Origin: Elusimicrobiota bacterium
Lineage (GTDB): Bacteria > Elusimicrobiota > Elusimicrobia > Elusimicrobiales > UBA9959
DNA length: 39,119 nt
Assembly (NCBI GenBank): GCA_016207645.1
Contig: JACQPH010000080.1
Coordinates: 1 to 39,119, forward strand
Direction: 5' to 3'
This document shows positions 8,984 through 18,139 of this stretch, in pieces. The stretch's first letter is position 1; each line of letters starts with the position of its first letter. The position numbers and the translations under genes are program-made. Under the pieces are notes generated by a model, which worked only from the letters and a program-made list of their open reading frames with translations, was not told where the DNA came from and made no database searches.

Positions 8984-9736
8984 CTAAAAGAATAGAACTC
9001 CGATCCCGGCCCACTTCTGCTCCTTATCCTCGATCAGTTCCCGGTGGGGAAATTGCGCCTTGATCTCCCGCCAGAAACGGTGCACACCGCAGCCCTCGCC
9101 CACCGGGTGCTCCACGATGTCATGGAACGCGACGACCCCGCCTTTTCTCACCAGCCCGGAATACATCTCGAAATCCCGTTTAGCCCCCTCGTAGGTGTGG
9201 TCCCCGTCTATAAAAAGGAAATCCAGCTTCCTCCCGCCGAGCTGCCCGCCGACCCGCTCAAAAGTAGCCTGGGAATGCGAGTCCGCCCTTAACAGGCTCA
9301 ACCGCTGGCCCGGGTCCGGGAACGAACGGTACAGCGGGATGCGCCATGAATAATAGCCTCCCCCGAACCTGCCCCGGGGCAGATCGACGCTGATGATGCG
9401 GGCGTCGGGGGAGGCCAGCCGGCTGAAAAGGAACAGCGTCCCCCCCGCCGCGGTCCCGATCTCCAGCACGCAGGAAGGTTTCAGACCCGCTACCAGCCCG
9501 GCCAGTTCCTTGATCTCGCTCCTGACCTGGAAAGGCCTCAGCATCCCCCGGCACCCCTCGTAAATGAGCCTCACCAGGGCGTCCTCCCCCAGGCCGCGGA
9601 CCCTCCTGCGCAAGGTCAGGGAATAATACAGTATGGAAAGCAGGTCCAGCGGGAAAAAAAAGAATTTGCCGGCCAGGAAACCAGGGCCTCTGGTCCTTTT
9701 TATTTCACCGATCCTCTTAAAATAGTAGGAGAGCAT
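8984..9736 (-). CDS. Class I SAM-dependent methyltransferase (CmcI/Methyltransf_24-like)
   Basis: The 250-residue protein has motif I VLEIGTAAGGTLFLFSRL at about residue 90, the acidic strand IISVDLPRG, and the metal-site-like LDFLFIDGDHTYEGAKRDF at about 172, followed by GGVVAFHDI. These are hallmarks of the CmcI/rhamnosyl O-methyltransferase group. A sugar hydroxyl is the likely target in this cluster. The start has only a weak ribosome-binding site, and the gene is preceded by a possible internal promoter and a hairpin, so it may begin a sub-operon. The N-terminal 40 residues contain a hydrophobic stretch (FFFPLDLLSILYYSL) that could touch the membrane. Confidence 0.78.
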   Translation of the reverse strand: MLSYYFKRIGEIKRTRGPGFLAGKFFFFPLDLLSILYYSLTLRRRVRGLGEDALVRLIYEGCRGMLRPFQVRSEIKELAGLVAGLKPSCVLEIGTAAGGTLFLFSRLASPDARIISVDLPRGRFGGGYYSWRIPLYRSFPDPGQRLSLLRADSHSQATFERVGGQLGGRKLDFLFIDGDHTYEGAKRDFEMYSGLVRKGGVVAFHDIVEHPVGEGCGVHRFWREIKAQFPHRELIEDKEQKWAGIGVLFF

Positions 9737-9768
9737 TCTTTAAGATCTTGTTTCCATTTTCCTGAGAA

Positions 9769-9777
9769 ACTATACCA
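9769..9777 (-). promoter_or_regulatory. Possible extended -10 promoter upstream of the methyltransferase gene
   Basis: The minus strand reads TGGTATAGT, matching an extended -10 element, 32 bases upstream of the methyltransferase start. I see no good -35 box. A hairpin just upstream (9801-9819) would fit a break in the operon. Confidence 0.3.
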
Positions 9778-9800
9778 TTTGTTCAGGGAATAACGCTTAA

Positions 9801-9819
9801 GCCGGGCTCGAAGCCCGGC
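9801..9819 (-). terminator. Hairpin after a GT4 gene, possible weak terminator
   Basis: Arms GCCGGGCT (9801-9808) and AGCCCGGC (9812-9819) make a perfect 8-bp stem with a 3-base loop. The minus-strand continuation TTAAGCGTTATT is only moderately T-rich, so termination would be partial. It lies 23 bases after the stop codon of the glycosyltransferase gene. Confidence 0.4.
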
Positions 9820-9841
9820 AGACAAAGAACAAAGATCTTTT

Positions 9842-10936
9842 TCAATGCCCGCGGGTCAGGATCTTCTCGAACAGGCCCAGCAGCCGCCCCGCGGCCGCGC
9901 CGGGCTCGTACTTTTTCGCCTGTTCCAGGCCTTTAAGGCGCGCCGACTTCCGCGCCGCTTCGTCGGAAAGCAGGGCGGTCAGCGCCTGCCTGATGCTTTC
10001 CTCCGAGGCCGGGTCGAAATAGACGCAGGCGTCGCCGAGTATCTCCGGCAGGGAGGAGGCGCCGGAGCTGGCCACCGGGGCCCCGCAGGCCATCGCCTCC
10101 ACCGGGGGCAGGCCGAACCCCTCGTAGAAAGAAGGGAAAACGAAAACCTGGGCCGCGCTGTAGAGAAAAGGCAGGTCTTCGGAAGGGACGCGCGCGAGTT
10201 TCACGAGCGACCCCGGATCGACGCCGGCGGGGGCGGCGTAATCGCCCACCCCGGCCAGGACCAGGCTGCGCCCCGCCCGCAGCGCTTCGGGCAGCGCCGC
10301 GTAAGCTCTCACCAGCCCGTCCACGTTCTTATGCGGGTTGGCATTCCCCACATAAAGAACATAGGGCTCCTGGATCCCCAGCTTATTTATGCGCGCGGCG
10401 GCGTCCTTGCGCTCGTAAAAAACAGCCGGGTCTATGGCGTTGTGGCTGACGAAGACCTTGTCCGCGGCGACCCCCAGCAGTTTCACTATATCCTGCTTCG
10501 AATATTCCGAAACGGTCAGCACGGCGGCGCTGGAATCGGCGTAAAAACGCATCACCCTCCGGTATATTCCCCGGAACCTCGTATAGCCGGGGTAGACCAG
10601 GTTCGTCAGGTCGTGGATGGTTATTATAGAGGGCACGCCGGTGAAAACGCAGGTCTTATAATAGGGCGAGAAGAACAGGCCGCATTTCTCACGCTTCAGC
10701 GCCGCCGGGAGACTGACCTGCTCCCAGAACTGCGTATTGGCGCCGGGAATGGCCAGGAAGGAAACATTGGCGGGAAGGCTGAAAGGGAGCTCGGTATCGG
10801 CGTCGCCGAACAAAAGAAAGTCCCAGTCCGGGCGCAAGGCCGGCAGGTGGGAAATGTAATTCTGCAGGAACCTGCCGATCCCGGTGCTTTTCCCCCTGTA
10901 AAATTCCCTGCAGTCTATGGCTATCTTTTTTTTCAT
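9842..10936 (-). CDS. Glycosyltransferase family 4
   Basis: This GT-B fold enzyme of about 364 residues has the opening IAIDCREFYRGKSTGIGRF, nucleotide-sugar site VLYVGNANPHKNVDGLVRAY at about residue 195, and E-x7-E region YEGFGLPPVEAMACGAPV at about 275. It resembles the mannosyltransferase-type GT4 enzymes of capsule and O-antigen clusters and should act at the cytoplasmic membrane face. A GTG three codons upstream (start at 10945) is an alternative start; neither start has a clear ribosome-binding site. I prefer the ATG because the protein then begins directly with the first beta strand. The gene lies 33 bases after the GT2-GT4 fusion. Confidence 0.85.
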   Translation of the reverse strand: MKKKIAIDCREFYRGKSTGIGRFLQNYISHLPALRPDWDFLLFGDADTELPFSLPANVSFLAIPGANTQFWEQVSLPAALKREKCGLFFSPYYKTCVFTGVPSIITIHDLTNLVYPGYTRFRGIYRRVMRFYADSSAAVLTVSEYSKQDIVKLLGVAADKVFVSHNAIDPAVFYERKDAAARINKLGIQEPYVLYVGNANPHKNVDGLVRAYAALPEALRAGRSLVLAGVGDYAAPAGVDPGSLVKLARVPSEDLPFLYSAAQVFVFPSFYEGFGLPPVEAMACGAPVASSGASSLPEILGDACVYFDPASEESIRQALTALLSDEAARKSARLKGLEQAKKYEPGAAAGRLLGLFEKILTRGH

Positions 10937-10969
10937 TTCGTTCACAAGCCCGCGCGGCTGCCGGGACCT

Positions 10970-12934
10970 TTATTTCCGGCTGTTCTCACAGGTTTTGTAT
11001 ACCTCGTAAAGCCCTGCCAGCTGCGCCCGCAGATCGAAACAGCGTTCGGTCTTTTTCCTGGCATTACCGCCTATCCGGGCGGCATAAGCCGCGTCCGCCA
11101 GCAGCTTCCCGATAAGGCCCGCTATCGCTCCGGGCTCCGGCGGCGCCAGGAAGCCGTCCGCCCCGTCCTCTATTATTTCCAGCGGTCCCCCCATATTTGT
11201 GGCTATCACGGGTTTCCCGCAGGCCATGCCTTCTATTATGGTCCTTCCGAAGGGCTCCGGCAAGATGGAGGGATTCACTATCACCGAACACAGATTCATC
11301 AGGGCGGCTATATCCTTCCTGTAGCCGGTGAACAGGACTTTGCCCGCCAGCCCGGGCTCCCGGGCCAGCGCCTCCAGCCTGGCGCGCTCCGGCCCCTCCC
11401 CGACTATCAGGAAACGACAGTCCGGGTACAGTGGCGATATTTTTCTGGCGGCCGCCAGGAACAGTTCATGCCCCTTCCAGCCGTCCAGCCTGGAGAATAT
11501 CCCTATCACGCCGGCGCTCCGGTCCAGCCCCAGCTCTTTACGGAGCTGGTCCCGGGCGGGCAGGGGCCGGAAAGCTTCCAGGTCCACGGCGTTATGGACC
11601 TTAATAACTTTCCCTGGCGCAAGTCCGCTGAACTTGGCGGCTACCGCGTCCGAGATCACGATTATCCTGGTCGCCAGCAGGGCGATGGTTTTTTCCCTGA
11701 GGCCGGCCGTCTCGGCCACCCTGTTATGCCAGATGAAAGGGATGCCGCGCAGTCTCGCCGCGAGCGCGAAAACGAAACTGAAGAAAGTGGTGCCGGCATT
11801 GCAATGGATGAGGCCGGGCCGTACCGACCTGAGTATCCGGAGAAGCGCCGGGATGAAGGCGAGAATATCCGCCTTCCCGGCCTTTATCGCCCTGAGCGGA
11901 ACGCCCTGCGACCTGAACTCCGCCGTTATCGAGCTCGGCCCCGCCAGGACCAGGAAAGGGCGGTAGCCCTCCAGGTTCTTCACTATGTTCAGCAGGCTTA
12001 GCTGCCCCCCGCCGGGGCTCTCGAGCGGGAGGTCCAGGTACAGGATATTTTTCTCCAGCCGCGCCGGACCGCCGAAGAACAAAGCGGGACCCTTCAGCAA
12101 CGCCAGCAGGAAACCGGCTATTTCCGCCGGGCCGCCCGTTAAAGTCCGGTAGAGCGCGTAGAAGAGGAACAAGGGCAGGCCGGCGGCCGTCACCGTGTTC
12201 TTCAGGAGGAAGAGGAAGTAGTTCCTTCTATGTATGACCCTGGACCAGAAAGAGGAATAATGGGCCTTGACGGTGGAGCCGGCGTGCAGGTGGTAGACCC
12301 TGGCGTCCGGCCGGTACAGGATCCGCCAGCCGAACCAGCGGGCCCTGAAACAAAGGTCCAGGTCCTCGAAATAGAACGGCGAAAATCTTTCGTCGAAAAG
12401 TCCCAGCGCCAGGAACTTCTCCCGGCTGAACATGGAGGCGCCGCCGGAGGCGAAATCCATTTCCACGGCTTCCCGCGCGCCCGAACCGGCCGGCCGGACC
12501 TCGTACTTGAAGAGACCGAACCTCGAAGAGAACAGGCCCAGGTAGTCCTTCTCCTCGGAACCGGGCTCCGTGACTATTTTCGCCTGCACGGCGAAGACGT
12601 CCTTTTCGCCAAGGCTGCCGGCCAGCTTTTCAAGGACGCCGGGGGTCAGTTCGATATCGTTGTTCAGCAGGAAAACGAGGGGGTGCCTGGCCAGCTTTAC
12701 GCCCTCGTTGGCTGTTTCGGCGAAGCCGCCGTTCCTCTCCCGCCTCACGAACCTGACGCCCGGGAACAGGGCCGGCAGTTCCGCTGCGGTGCCGTCCGCG
12801 CCGCCGTCGTCCACCACGATAACTTCGCTCTCCCCTTTATACCTGCCCTGTTCTTCCAGGACTAAAGGGAGATTCTTCTTCAGCAGTTCCTTACCGTTGT
12901 AAGTCGGGATGATTATCGAGACACCTTCAGACAT
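10970..12934 (-). CDS. Bifunctional glycosyltransferase: family 2 domain fused to family 4 domain
   Basis: The 654-residue protein has an N-terminal GT-A domain of family 2 (residues 1-240): opening VSIIIPTYNGKELL, VVDDGGADGTA, the metal-binding-like LLNNDIEL at 89-96, and FYFEDLDLCFRARW at 187-200. A short hydrophobic region (about 245-290) links it to a GT-B family 4 domain (about 297-645) with GIFSRLDGWKGHELFL at about 478 and E-x7-E (E560, E568). One chain could therefore add two successive sugars. GAGG 7 bases before the ATG supports the start. The gene is tightly packed between neighbouring glycosyltransferase genes. Confidence 0.87.
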   Translation of the reverse strand: MSEGVSIIIPTYNGKELLKKNLPLVLEEQGRYKGESEVIVVDDGGADGTAAELPALFPGVRFVRRERNGGFAETANEGVKLARHPLVFLLNNDIELTPGVLEKLAGSLGEKDVFAVQAKIVTEPGSEEKDYLGLFSSRFGLFKYEVRPAGSGAREAVEMDFASGGASMFSREKFLALGLFDERFSPFYFEDLDLCFRARWFGWRILYRPDARVYHLHAGSTVKAHYSSFWSRVIHRRNYFLFLLKNTVTAAGLPLFLFYALYRTLTGGPAEIAGFLLALLKGPALFFGGPARLEKNILYLDLPLESPGGGQLSLLNIVKNLEGYRPFLVLAGPSSITAEFRSQGVPLRAIKAGKADILAFIPALLRILRSVRPGLIHCNAGTTFFSFVFALAARLRGIPFIWHNRVAETAGLREKTIALLATRIIVISDAVAAKFSGLAPGKVIKVHNAVDLEAFRPLPARDQLRKELGLDRSAGVIGIFSRLDGWKGHELFLAAARKISPLYPDCRFLIVGEGPERARLEALAREPGLAGKVLFTGYRKDIAALMNLCSVIVNPSILPEPFGRTIIEGMACGKPVIATNMGGPLEIIEDGADGFLAPPEPGAIAGLIGKLLADAAYAARIGGNARKKTERCFDLRAQLAGLYEVYKTCENSRK

Positions 12935-12956
12935 TCTATATCCTCGGCTATCCGCC

Positions 12957-13787
12957 TTACCGCGTTATATGATACTTCCCGTTCTTTCCAAGTCTTCCCG
13001 CGAAACCGTCCCTTATTCCGTCCAGGGCCGCCAGCACGGAAGAGGGAGAAAGAAAGACCAGGATCTTGAACAGGTACAGCACCGTCCTGAACACTTTCCA
13101 CCAGGCGCCGTACAGCCTGCTTACATAGATCTCGTTGCGGAAAGCGTAATACAGCCTGAAGGCGTCCCTGTAAGCGTGGGTGGGCCTGCCGAACCAGCCG
13201 CTGGTCATTTTATGGCCGGCGTATCTTTTCAGATACCCGGCGCCGGGGATCACGTACACCGCGAAACCGCTCCGCCGCATCCGCCTGAAATATTCCACGT
13301 CTTCGGCGTAGAGGAAAAGCTCCCTGAGCGGCAACCCTATCTTCTTGACCACGGCGCTCGTTATCAGCGCGCCCGACCATAAGGCGTCCGGGACTTCGGC
13401 CGGCTCCTTCCCCTTGAAGGCTTCCCACGCGCACCTCACGGCGCCGGCTCTCCCGCCCAGCTTCAGGAGGCCCTTCTCCAACTGCTCCAGCGCGTCGGGC
13501 CGGTAAAGATTGTCGTCGTCGGAAAGAAAGACCAGGTCGGCGGCCTCACCCGCCAGCTTTATCCCCTCGTAATAACCGCCGGCGCTGCCCTGGTTCTCCG
13601 CCAGCCGGACATACTCCACTCCGGGGAACCGCTTCTTTATCTCCGCCGTACCGTCGGCGCTGGCGTTATCGATGATATAAACGATATCCGGGGGCCTGGT
13701 CTGCGACAGGAGGTTCTCCACGGTCAGGCACAGGGAAGCGTAGTTATTGTAGGTCGGGATCACGCAGGCTATTTTCATACCGTTCAC
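12957..13787 (-). CDS. Glycosyltransferase family 2
   Basis: The 276-residue protein shows the GT2 fold: CVIPTYNNYASL near the start, YIIDNASADGTAEI at about residue 37, the DXD-like LVFLSDDDNLYRPD at about 87, and LYAEDVEYFRRMRRSGF at about 159. The pattern resembles rhamnosyl- or galactofuranosyltransferases, but the sugar cannot be told. A GTG start overlaps the stop of the DUF6798-like gene (GTGA); an ATG three codons later is the alternative. The C-terminus has a hydrophobic patch that may associate with the membrane. Confidence 0.85.
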   Translation of the reverse strand: MNGMKIACVIPTYNNYASLCLTVENLLSQTRPPDIVYIIDNASADGTAEIKKRFPGVEYVRLAENQGSAGGYYEGIKLAGEAADLVFLSDDDNLYRPDALEQLEKGLLKLGGRAGAVRCAWEAFKGKEPAEVPDALWSGALITSAVVKKIGLPLRELFLYAEDVEYFRRMRRSGFAVYVIPGAGYLKRYAGHKMTSGWFGRPTHAYRDAFRLYYAFRNEIYVSRLYGAWWKVFRTVLYLFKILVFLSPSSVLAALDGIRDGFAGRLGKNGKYHITR

Positions 13788-15616
13788 GGGAACACTTCCC
13801 CTCCTGTTGAATATATCTTGAAGTGCCCGTTCTTATACAGCTCCCTGAACTTAAACCCGGCGCCTGCCTCGGCAACGAAGTATGACGCGCCGTATTCGCC
13901 CGCCAGTTTTCTTACTTCATTTTCGTTCAAGCCCGCGTATAGCCGTTCCATTTCCGCCGCCAGGTCTCCCCTCTCTCCCGGCCTGTAGCCGAGGTCCTCC
14001 AGCCGCTGCCACCATTTGAAGGAGAAAGGCAGGCTGTAGACGCAGGCGGCCCCGTCCTTGAGTTCCAGGAAGACGCCGCGCAGGGAATGGAGCCTGAACC
14101 CCTCGATATGCGGCGGGGTGATAAAGACCGCGTCCTTGGGCGTGTTCTCCCTGGCCCAGAGCTGCGCGGCGGTCCAGTCCCGCCTGAGGGCCTTCCCGGC
14201 CCCGGCGTCTTTCGCCGGCCACAGGAACCCCGCCGCGGCCTGGGATAGGACCAGGAAAACCAGGGCGGCCCGCGCCGCGCCGGGACGGCCGGCTTTATAA
14301 AGCCGGAAAGCGGAGAACGAGAACAGGAGGACGGCAAGGAAGGCCGCAAGGTCCTTGAAGCCCAGGTCCGAGAAGAGGAGCGCCTTCTTCAGCAGCGGCG
14401 TTCCGCCGGCCGGCGGCAGGAGCGTACCCAGGGCGAATACGGCGAGCCCCGAGAACCCGGCGGCGCGCAGCAGCCGGGCGGCGCGTCCTCCGGCGCCGGC
14501 CTCGAAGGCCAGGTGCAGAAGGGCGAAACAGACTATAAGTTTATAAAGGCCGAGGAAAACGGCCGCTGCGCTGCAGGCCGCCAATAAGGCCGCGGCGGCG
14601 CTCCTTGCGGAGAATTCGATCAGATAGCGGGAGATATAGATGACGAGGAAAAAAAGGAAGAAGATAGTGCTGCGCCATAAGACCAGCTTTATCACCGCGG
14701 GAACCGGGAAAAGTTCCGTGAATACCGTGCTCAGGGCGCAAAGCAGACCTATAGCCTTGATAAGCTCCAACACCGTCTCCTGTTTGGGGGAGGGCCTGCC
14801 GTACCTGTAGACGATAAAGGCCCAGAGGAACCAGCCGGAATAGTTGAACCAGTCAGAGATCCCCCAGGAGAACGGGAAAACGTGATACCAGGACCGCAGC
14901 TTCAGGATCTCCAGCCACCGGGCCACCTCGCCCGGCGCTGCAAATTCGAAAAAGCCGGCGGACAGCATTTTCCAGGCCAAAGGCAGGACCGGCAGCACGA
15001 GAAATAACACCGCCGCCGCTACCGCCGGCAGGGGAAGCTTTTTTATCCTGACTATGAAGAAAAAGCAGAACAAGGCGGAAACTATCAAAGCCGCCATGCC
15101 CTGGAAATAGAACATGAACCCGCAGAGCAGGCAGGCCGTCCGGTATGCGCCGTTCAGGAACAGCGCTATGGCCAGCAGCAGGAAAGGCGCCGCGAACTCC
15201 GAGGGTTCCGGGGCACCCAGATTTATCCCGGCCAGGGCCAGCGACACCGCGCACTTCGGAATTAACAGCAACAGCACGGACAGGTATGCGGTCTTTCTCT
15301 CCTTAAAAAGCGTCATGGCCAGGGCAAAAACGGAAAGGGCCGCGGCATAGACGAACAGGCCGTGCAGCGCCGCCAGGAGTACGCCCAGGTCCACATACAG
15401 GGACAGGCGGCCCAGGATGACGAAATAGTAGGAATTATAGACGGACTGCGAATTTACGAACAGGTCGTTCGCGAACAGGGAGGGATCGGCGGCTTTCAGG
15501 ACGAACGGGATATAGTAGCTGTCCGGCAGATAGGAACACAGCAGCAGGCTGAGCCCCGCCAGGCCCAGCAGCGCAAAGAGATCCCCGCCGGAAATTATCT
15601 TTTCGTTTCCCGTCAC
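13784..15616 (-). CDS. Polytopic membrane protein, DUF6798-like
   Basis: The 610-residue protein has about 12 hydrophobic segments in residues 15-470 and a soluble C-terminal part. That part contains DAVFITPPHIEGFRLHSLRG at about residue 497 and a late VRKLAGEYGASYFV. The combination resembles the DUF6798 family and, more loosely, periplasm-facing GT-C enzymes or polymerase-like proteins. Its position between the flippase gene and glycosyltransferase genes suggests a role in glycan assembly, which is inference. The GTG start overlaps the flippase stop (GTGA), with GGAGG about 10 bases upstream. Confidence 0.6.
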   Translation of the reverse strand: MTGNEKIISGGDLFALLGLAGLSLLLCSYLPDSYYIPFVLKAADPSLFANDLFVNSQSVYNSYYFVILGRLSLYVDLGVLLAALHGLFVYAAALSVFALAMTLFKERKTAYLSVLLLLIPKCAVSLALAGINLGAPEPSEFAAPFLLLAIALFLNGAYRTACLLCGFMFYFQGMAALIVSALFCFFFIVRIKKLPLPAVAAAVLFLVLPVLPLAWKMLSAGFFEFAAPGEVARWLEILKLRSWYHVFPFSWGISDWFNYSGWFLWAFIVYRYGRPSPKQETVLELIKAIGLLCALSTVFTELFPVPAVIKLVLWRSTIFFLFFLVIYISRYLIEFSARSAAAALLAACSAAAVFLGLYKLIVCFALLHLAFEAGAGGRAARLLRAAGFSGLAVFALGTLLPPAGGTPLLKKALLFSDLGFKDLAAFLAVLLFSFSAFRLYKAGRPGAARAALVFLVLSQAAAGFLWPAKDAGAGKALRRDWTAAQLWARENTPKDAVFITPPHIEGFRLHSLRGVFLELKDGAACVYSLPFSFKWWQRLEDLGYRPGERGDLAAEMERLYAGLNENEVRKLAGEYGASYFVAEAGAGFKFRELYKNGHFKIYSTGGEVFP

Positions 15617-17052
15617 CGGCCGGCGGCCTCCTTTAAAAGGGCGGTATCCTCCGCGGTAAGCGTGCCGCTGGCGGCCAGGCAGAATAAATAGACGGTCAGC
15701 CCCAGCAGCGCCGACAGGAACAGGTTCAGGCCCGGCAGGGCGAGCAGGGCGGCGGCCATAACCGCGCAGAAAGCCAGCAGTTTGCCGGTCAATTTCCAGG
15801 GCGCCTGATAATATACGGTGCGCCTTAATTCCCTCATGGAGAGCAGGAAGAACACGAGTTCGGACAGCACCGTGGAAACCGCGGCGCCCATATAGCCGAA
15901 CCGCGGGATAAGGAGGAAGTTCAGGAGGATGTTCAGCAGGCAGGAGATCCCGAACAGCCGGAAGGAATCACGGACCCTGTCGGTGGCGTTAAAGAAATGC
16001 CCCATGAAGGCGTTCAGGTACAGCAGGACCGTGGTCGAGGCGAGGACGGCGTAGGGCGCGGCGGAAGCGGAAAAGCCGGGGCCGTAGAACGTCCGCATGA
16101 TCTTCGCGGCCAGCACCGGGCCGCCGAAAGAGACCGGCAGGCCGGCGAGGAGCAGGAACTTGAACGTCTTTTCATGCGCCTTCCTCAACCCTTCCTCCGA
16201 ACTTTTGAACAGGCGCGACAGGACGGGGAACACCGCGCCGAAATACACGGAGGAGAACACCCCGGCGGCCATGAAAAGGGTATAGGCGACGCTGTAATGG
16301 CCCACGGCCTGCTTGTCCCTGAAGAAAGCGAGCATCACGATGTCCGCGTTGAAGTATACGGTGACCGAGAGGGCGCTCAGACCGTAGGGCAGGATCCTGC
16401 GCAGCAGGTCCCCGTAAGCCGGGGGGGCCGCGGGCGGCCCGGGCCTGAGAAAGCCGAGCACCGCCGAGACCATCAGGCCCAGGTAGACGGCCTCGGCGGC
16501 CAGGTAACCGGCGGCTATCGCCACCAGGCCGGCTTTAAAAAGCAGGCAGGCCGCGCAAAAAACGAAGAGCGCCAGCTTGTACGCCAGCTCGATAAAGGCC
16601 AGCCGGCCCATTTTTTCGTAAGCCCGCAGGAAGCTGCCGAAAAAACCGCCGATATTGCGGAAAATATATGAAAGGCCTATCAGGCAGACTACCAGCAGCA
16701 TCCGCGGGTCCAGCTTCAGGAGAAAGCCCGCGGCCGCTATGAGTACGGCTACCAGCACGGACAGGGAAAGGCTCAGGATAAGTCCCCCGGACAGATACTC
16801 CGGGGCGAGGTCCCTGTTGGCGGAGACCTCTTTTATCGTGTGCACGCTCAGGCCGAAATCGCCCAGGACGGTGAAAAAGCCGACGAAGGCTATGGCGAAA
16901 GCCAGCTCCCCGTAACCGGCCGCGCCCAGGTACCTGGCCAGCAGGATATTGAGCGCGAAAGAGATCAGGCGGCCGCCCGCGGTATGGAGCAGGAGCCAGA
17001 GCGTATTCCGCGCCAGCTTCTGCATCGTGGTCAAACCCGTGGCGGCCGGCAT
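15613..17052 (-). CDS. Wzx-like polysaccharide flippase
   Basis: The 479-residue protein has about 14 hydrophobic helices. The opening NTLWLLLHTAGGRLISFALN is followed by LLARYLGAAGYGELAFAIAF, a hallmark of the oligosaccharide flippase family of the MOP superfamily. It should turn lipid-linked repeat units from the inner to the outer face of the cytoplasmic membrane. The start lies one base after the stop of the CgeB-like gene. A later in-frame ATG (codon 10) is possible. With the Wzy-like, Wzc-like and Wza-like genes it completes a Wzx/Wzy-type pathway. Confidence 0.88.
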   Translation of the reverse strand: MPAATGLTTMQKLARNTLWLLLHTAGGRLISFALNILLARYLGAAGYGELAFAIAFVGFFTVLGDFGLSVHTIKEVSANRDLAPEYLSGGLILSLSLSVLVAVLIAAAGFLLKLDPRMLLVVCLIGLSYIFRNIGGFFGSFLRAYEKMGRLAFIELAYKLALFVFCAACLLFKAGLVAIAAGYLAAEAVYLGLMVSAVLGFLRPGPPAAPPAYGDLLRRILPYGLSALSVTVYFNADIVMLAFFRDKQAVGHYSVAYTLFMAAGVFSSVYFGAVFPVLSRLFKSSEEGLRKAHEKTFKFLLLAGLPVSFGGPVLAAKIMRTFYGPGFSASAAPYAVLASTTVLLYLNAFMGHFFNATDRVRDSFRLFGISCLLNILLNFLLIPRFGYMGAAVSTVLSELVFFLLSMRELRRTVYYQAPWKLTGKLLAFCAVMAAALLALPGLNLFLSALLGLTVYLFCLAASGTLTAEDTALLKEAAGR

Positions 17053-17053
17053 A

Positions 17054-18139
17054 TCAGGCTGAGCCTCCGTCCCGCGCCCCGGCGCCGGTCGTATTCAGCC
17101 CGCTGAATTCTTCGACATACGCGAGCAGCTCCCTCATCCTGTGGACATAGGTATGCTCGCGGTAAGCCCTGCCCTGTCCCCGGCCGGCTATGGCCGCTCT
17201 CTCTTTTTCGTTCTCCAGGTAGTACAGCGCCAGGGCCTTCAGCTCGGCCGCATCCTTGTAGCAGACCAGCTCCCTGCCGGGTTCGAAGAAATCCTTCAAT
17301 ACGCGCCGCTCCTCGGTAAGCAGGAAAGCCCCGCAGGCAGTGGCCTCGAAGACCCGCATGTTGGGGTCGCTTTTACCGTGCGAGTGGATGTTGAGCACTA
17401 TCTTCGCCCCGCTGTACACCTTCGCCAGCTCCTCCCCCCACGCCTCTCTTCCGGCGAGGAGCGGGCGGAGCGGGGAAGACGCGGGAATGTCCCTCTGTAT
17501 CACCGTTCTCTTCTCCGGCAGATATTCCCTCACCACGGGCGAGGCCCAGATCCTGAGCTTGAAATCCTTCAAAGCCTCCAGCACCTTTACCCTGTAAGGG
17601 GTGAGCAGGCCGACGAAAACGATATCGCCGGCGTACTTTCCGGCCTCCTCCGCGGTCAGCCTGACCGCGTGGTGCGCGGCCGGGGAACAGGCGAAGGTCA
17701 GGAACCGGGCGAAGCGGCAGCCCGCCGCCTCGTGCGCGGCCACCGAATCGGGATCGTTAGTGAAGAACAGGTCGTAAGCCGGGGACAGCCCGCTGGAAAT
17801 GTCCAGGAGCCCCGGGTCGTCTATCCACCAGTTCGCCACGGGCGCGCGGGAACGGCTCCTGAGCCCGGCCACCGTTCCCGGCAGGAGTTCGTCCCCCTTG
17901 ATGACCAGGACCAGGTCCGGGGAGAATTCACGGACCCGCGAGAACAAGCTGCGCTCCGCCATGCGGTATTCGAGCCGGCCGAAGAACCGCCCGCCCGGCA
18001 GGGAGGAATACCGGTAAGGGTTGAAAGAAAAGACTTCGGCGCCGAGCCCCAGCTCCCTGAACGCGTCCGCGCAAAAGGAAGCTATTTCGGAATTAGTCCT
18101 GGAATAGGAGCGGACGATGAAAATTCTCTTAATGCCCAT
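17054..18139 (-). CDS. CgeB-type glycosyltransferase
   Basis: The 361-residue protein has an N-terminal Rossmann half (IKRIFIVRSYSRTN), NWWIDDPGLLD at about residue 113, and a C-terminal GT-B half with SDPNMRVFEATACGAFLLTEE at about 263, as in CgeB and the Glyco_trans_1_2 family. Such proteins are common in spore-coat, maturation and polysaccharide clusters; the sugar is unknown. It overlaps the upstream methyltransferase gene by 11 bases, so translation is probably coupled. Confidence 0.78.
   Translation of the reverse strand: MGIKRIFIVRSYSRTNSEIASFCADAFRELGLGAEVFSFNPYRYSSLPGGRFFGRLEYRMAERSLFSRVREFSPDLVLVIKGDELLPGTVAGLRSRSRAPVANWWIDDPGLLDISSGLSPAYDLFFTNDPDSVAAHEAAGCRFARFLTFACSPAAHHAVRLTAEEAGKYAGDIVFVGLLTPYRVKVLEALKDFKLRIWASPVVREYLPEKRTVIQRDIPASSPLRPLLAGREAWGEELAKVYSGAKIVLNIHSHGKSDPNMRVFEATACGAFLLTEERRVLKDFFEPGRELVCYKDAAELKALALYYLENEKERAAIAGRGQGRAYREHTYVHRMRELLAYVEEFSGLNTTGAGARDGGSA

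Noticed and set aside
9845-12001. 718-codon plus-strand open frame
   Set aside because: It spans two glycosyltransferase genes on the other strand with clear motifs; it has no recognisable domain of its own.
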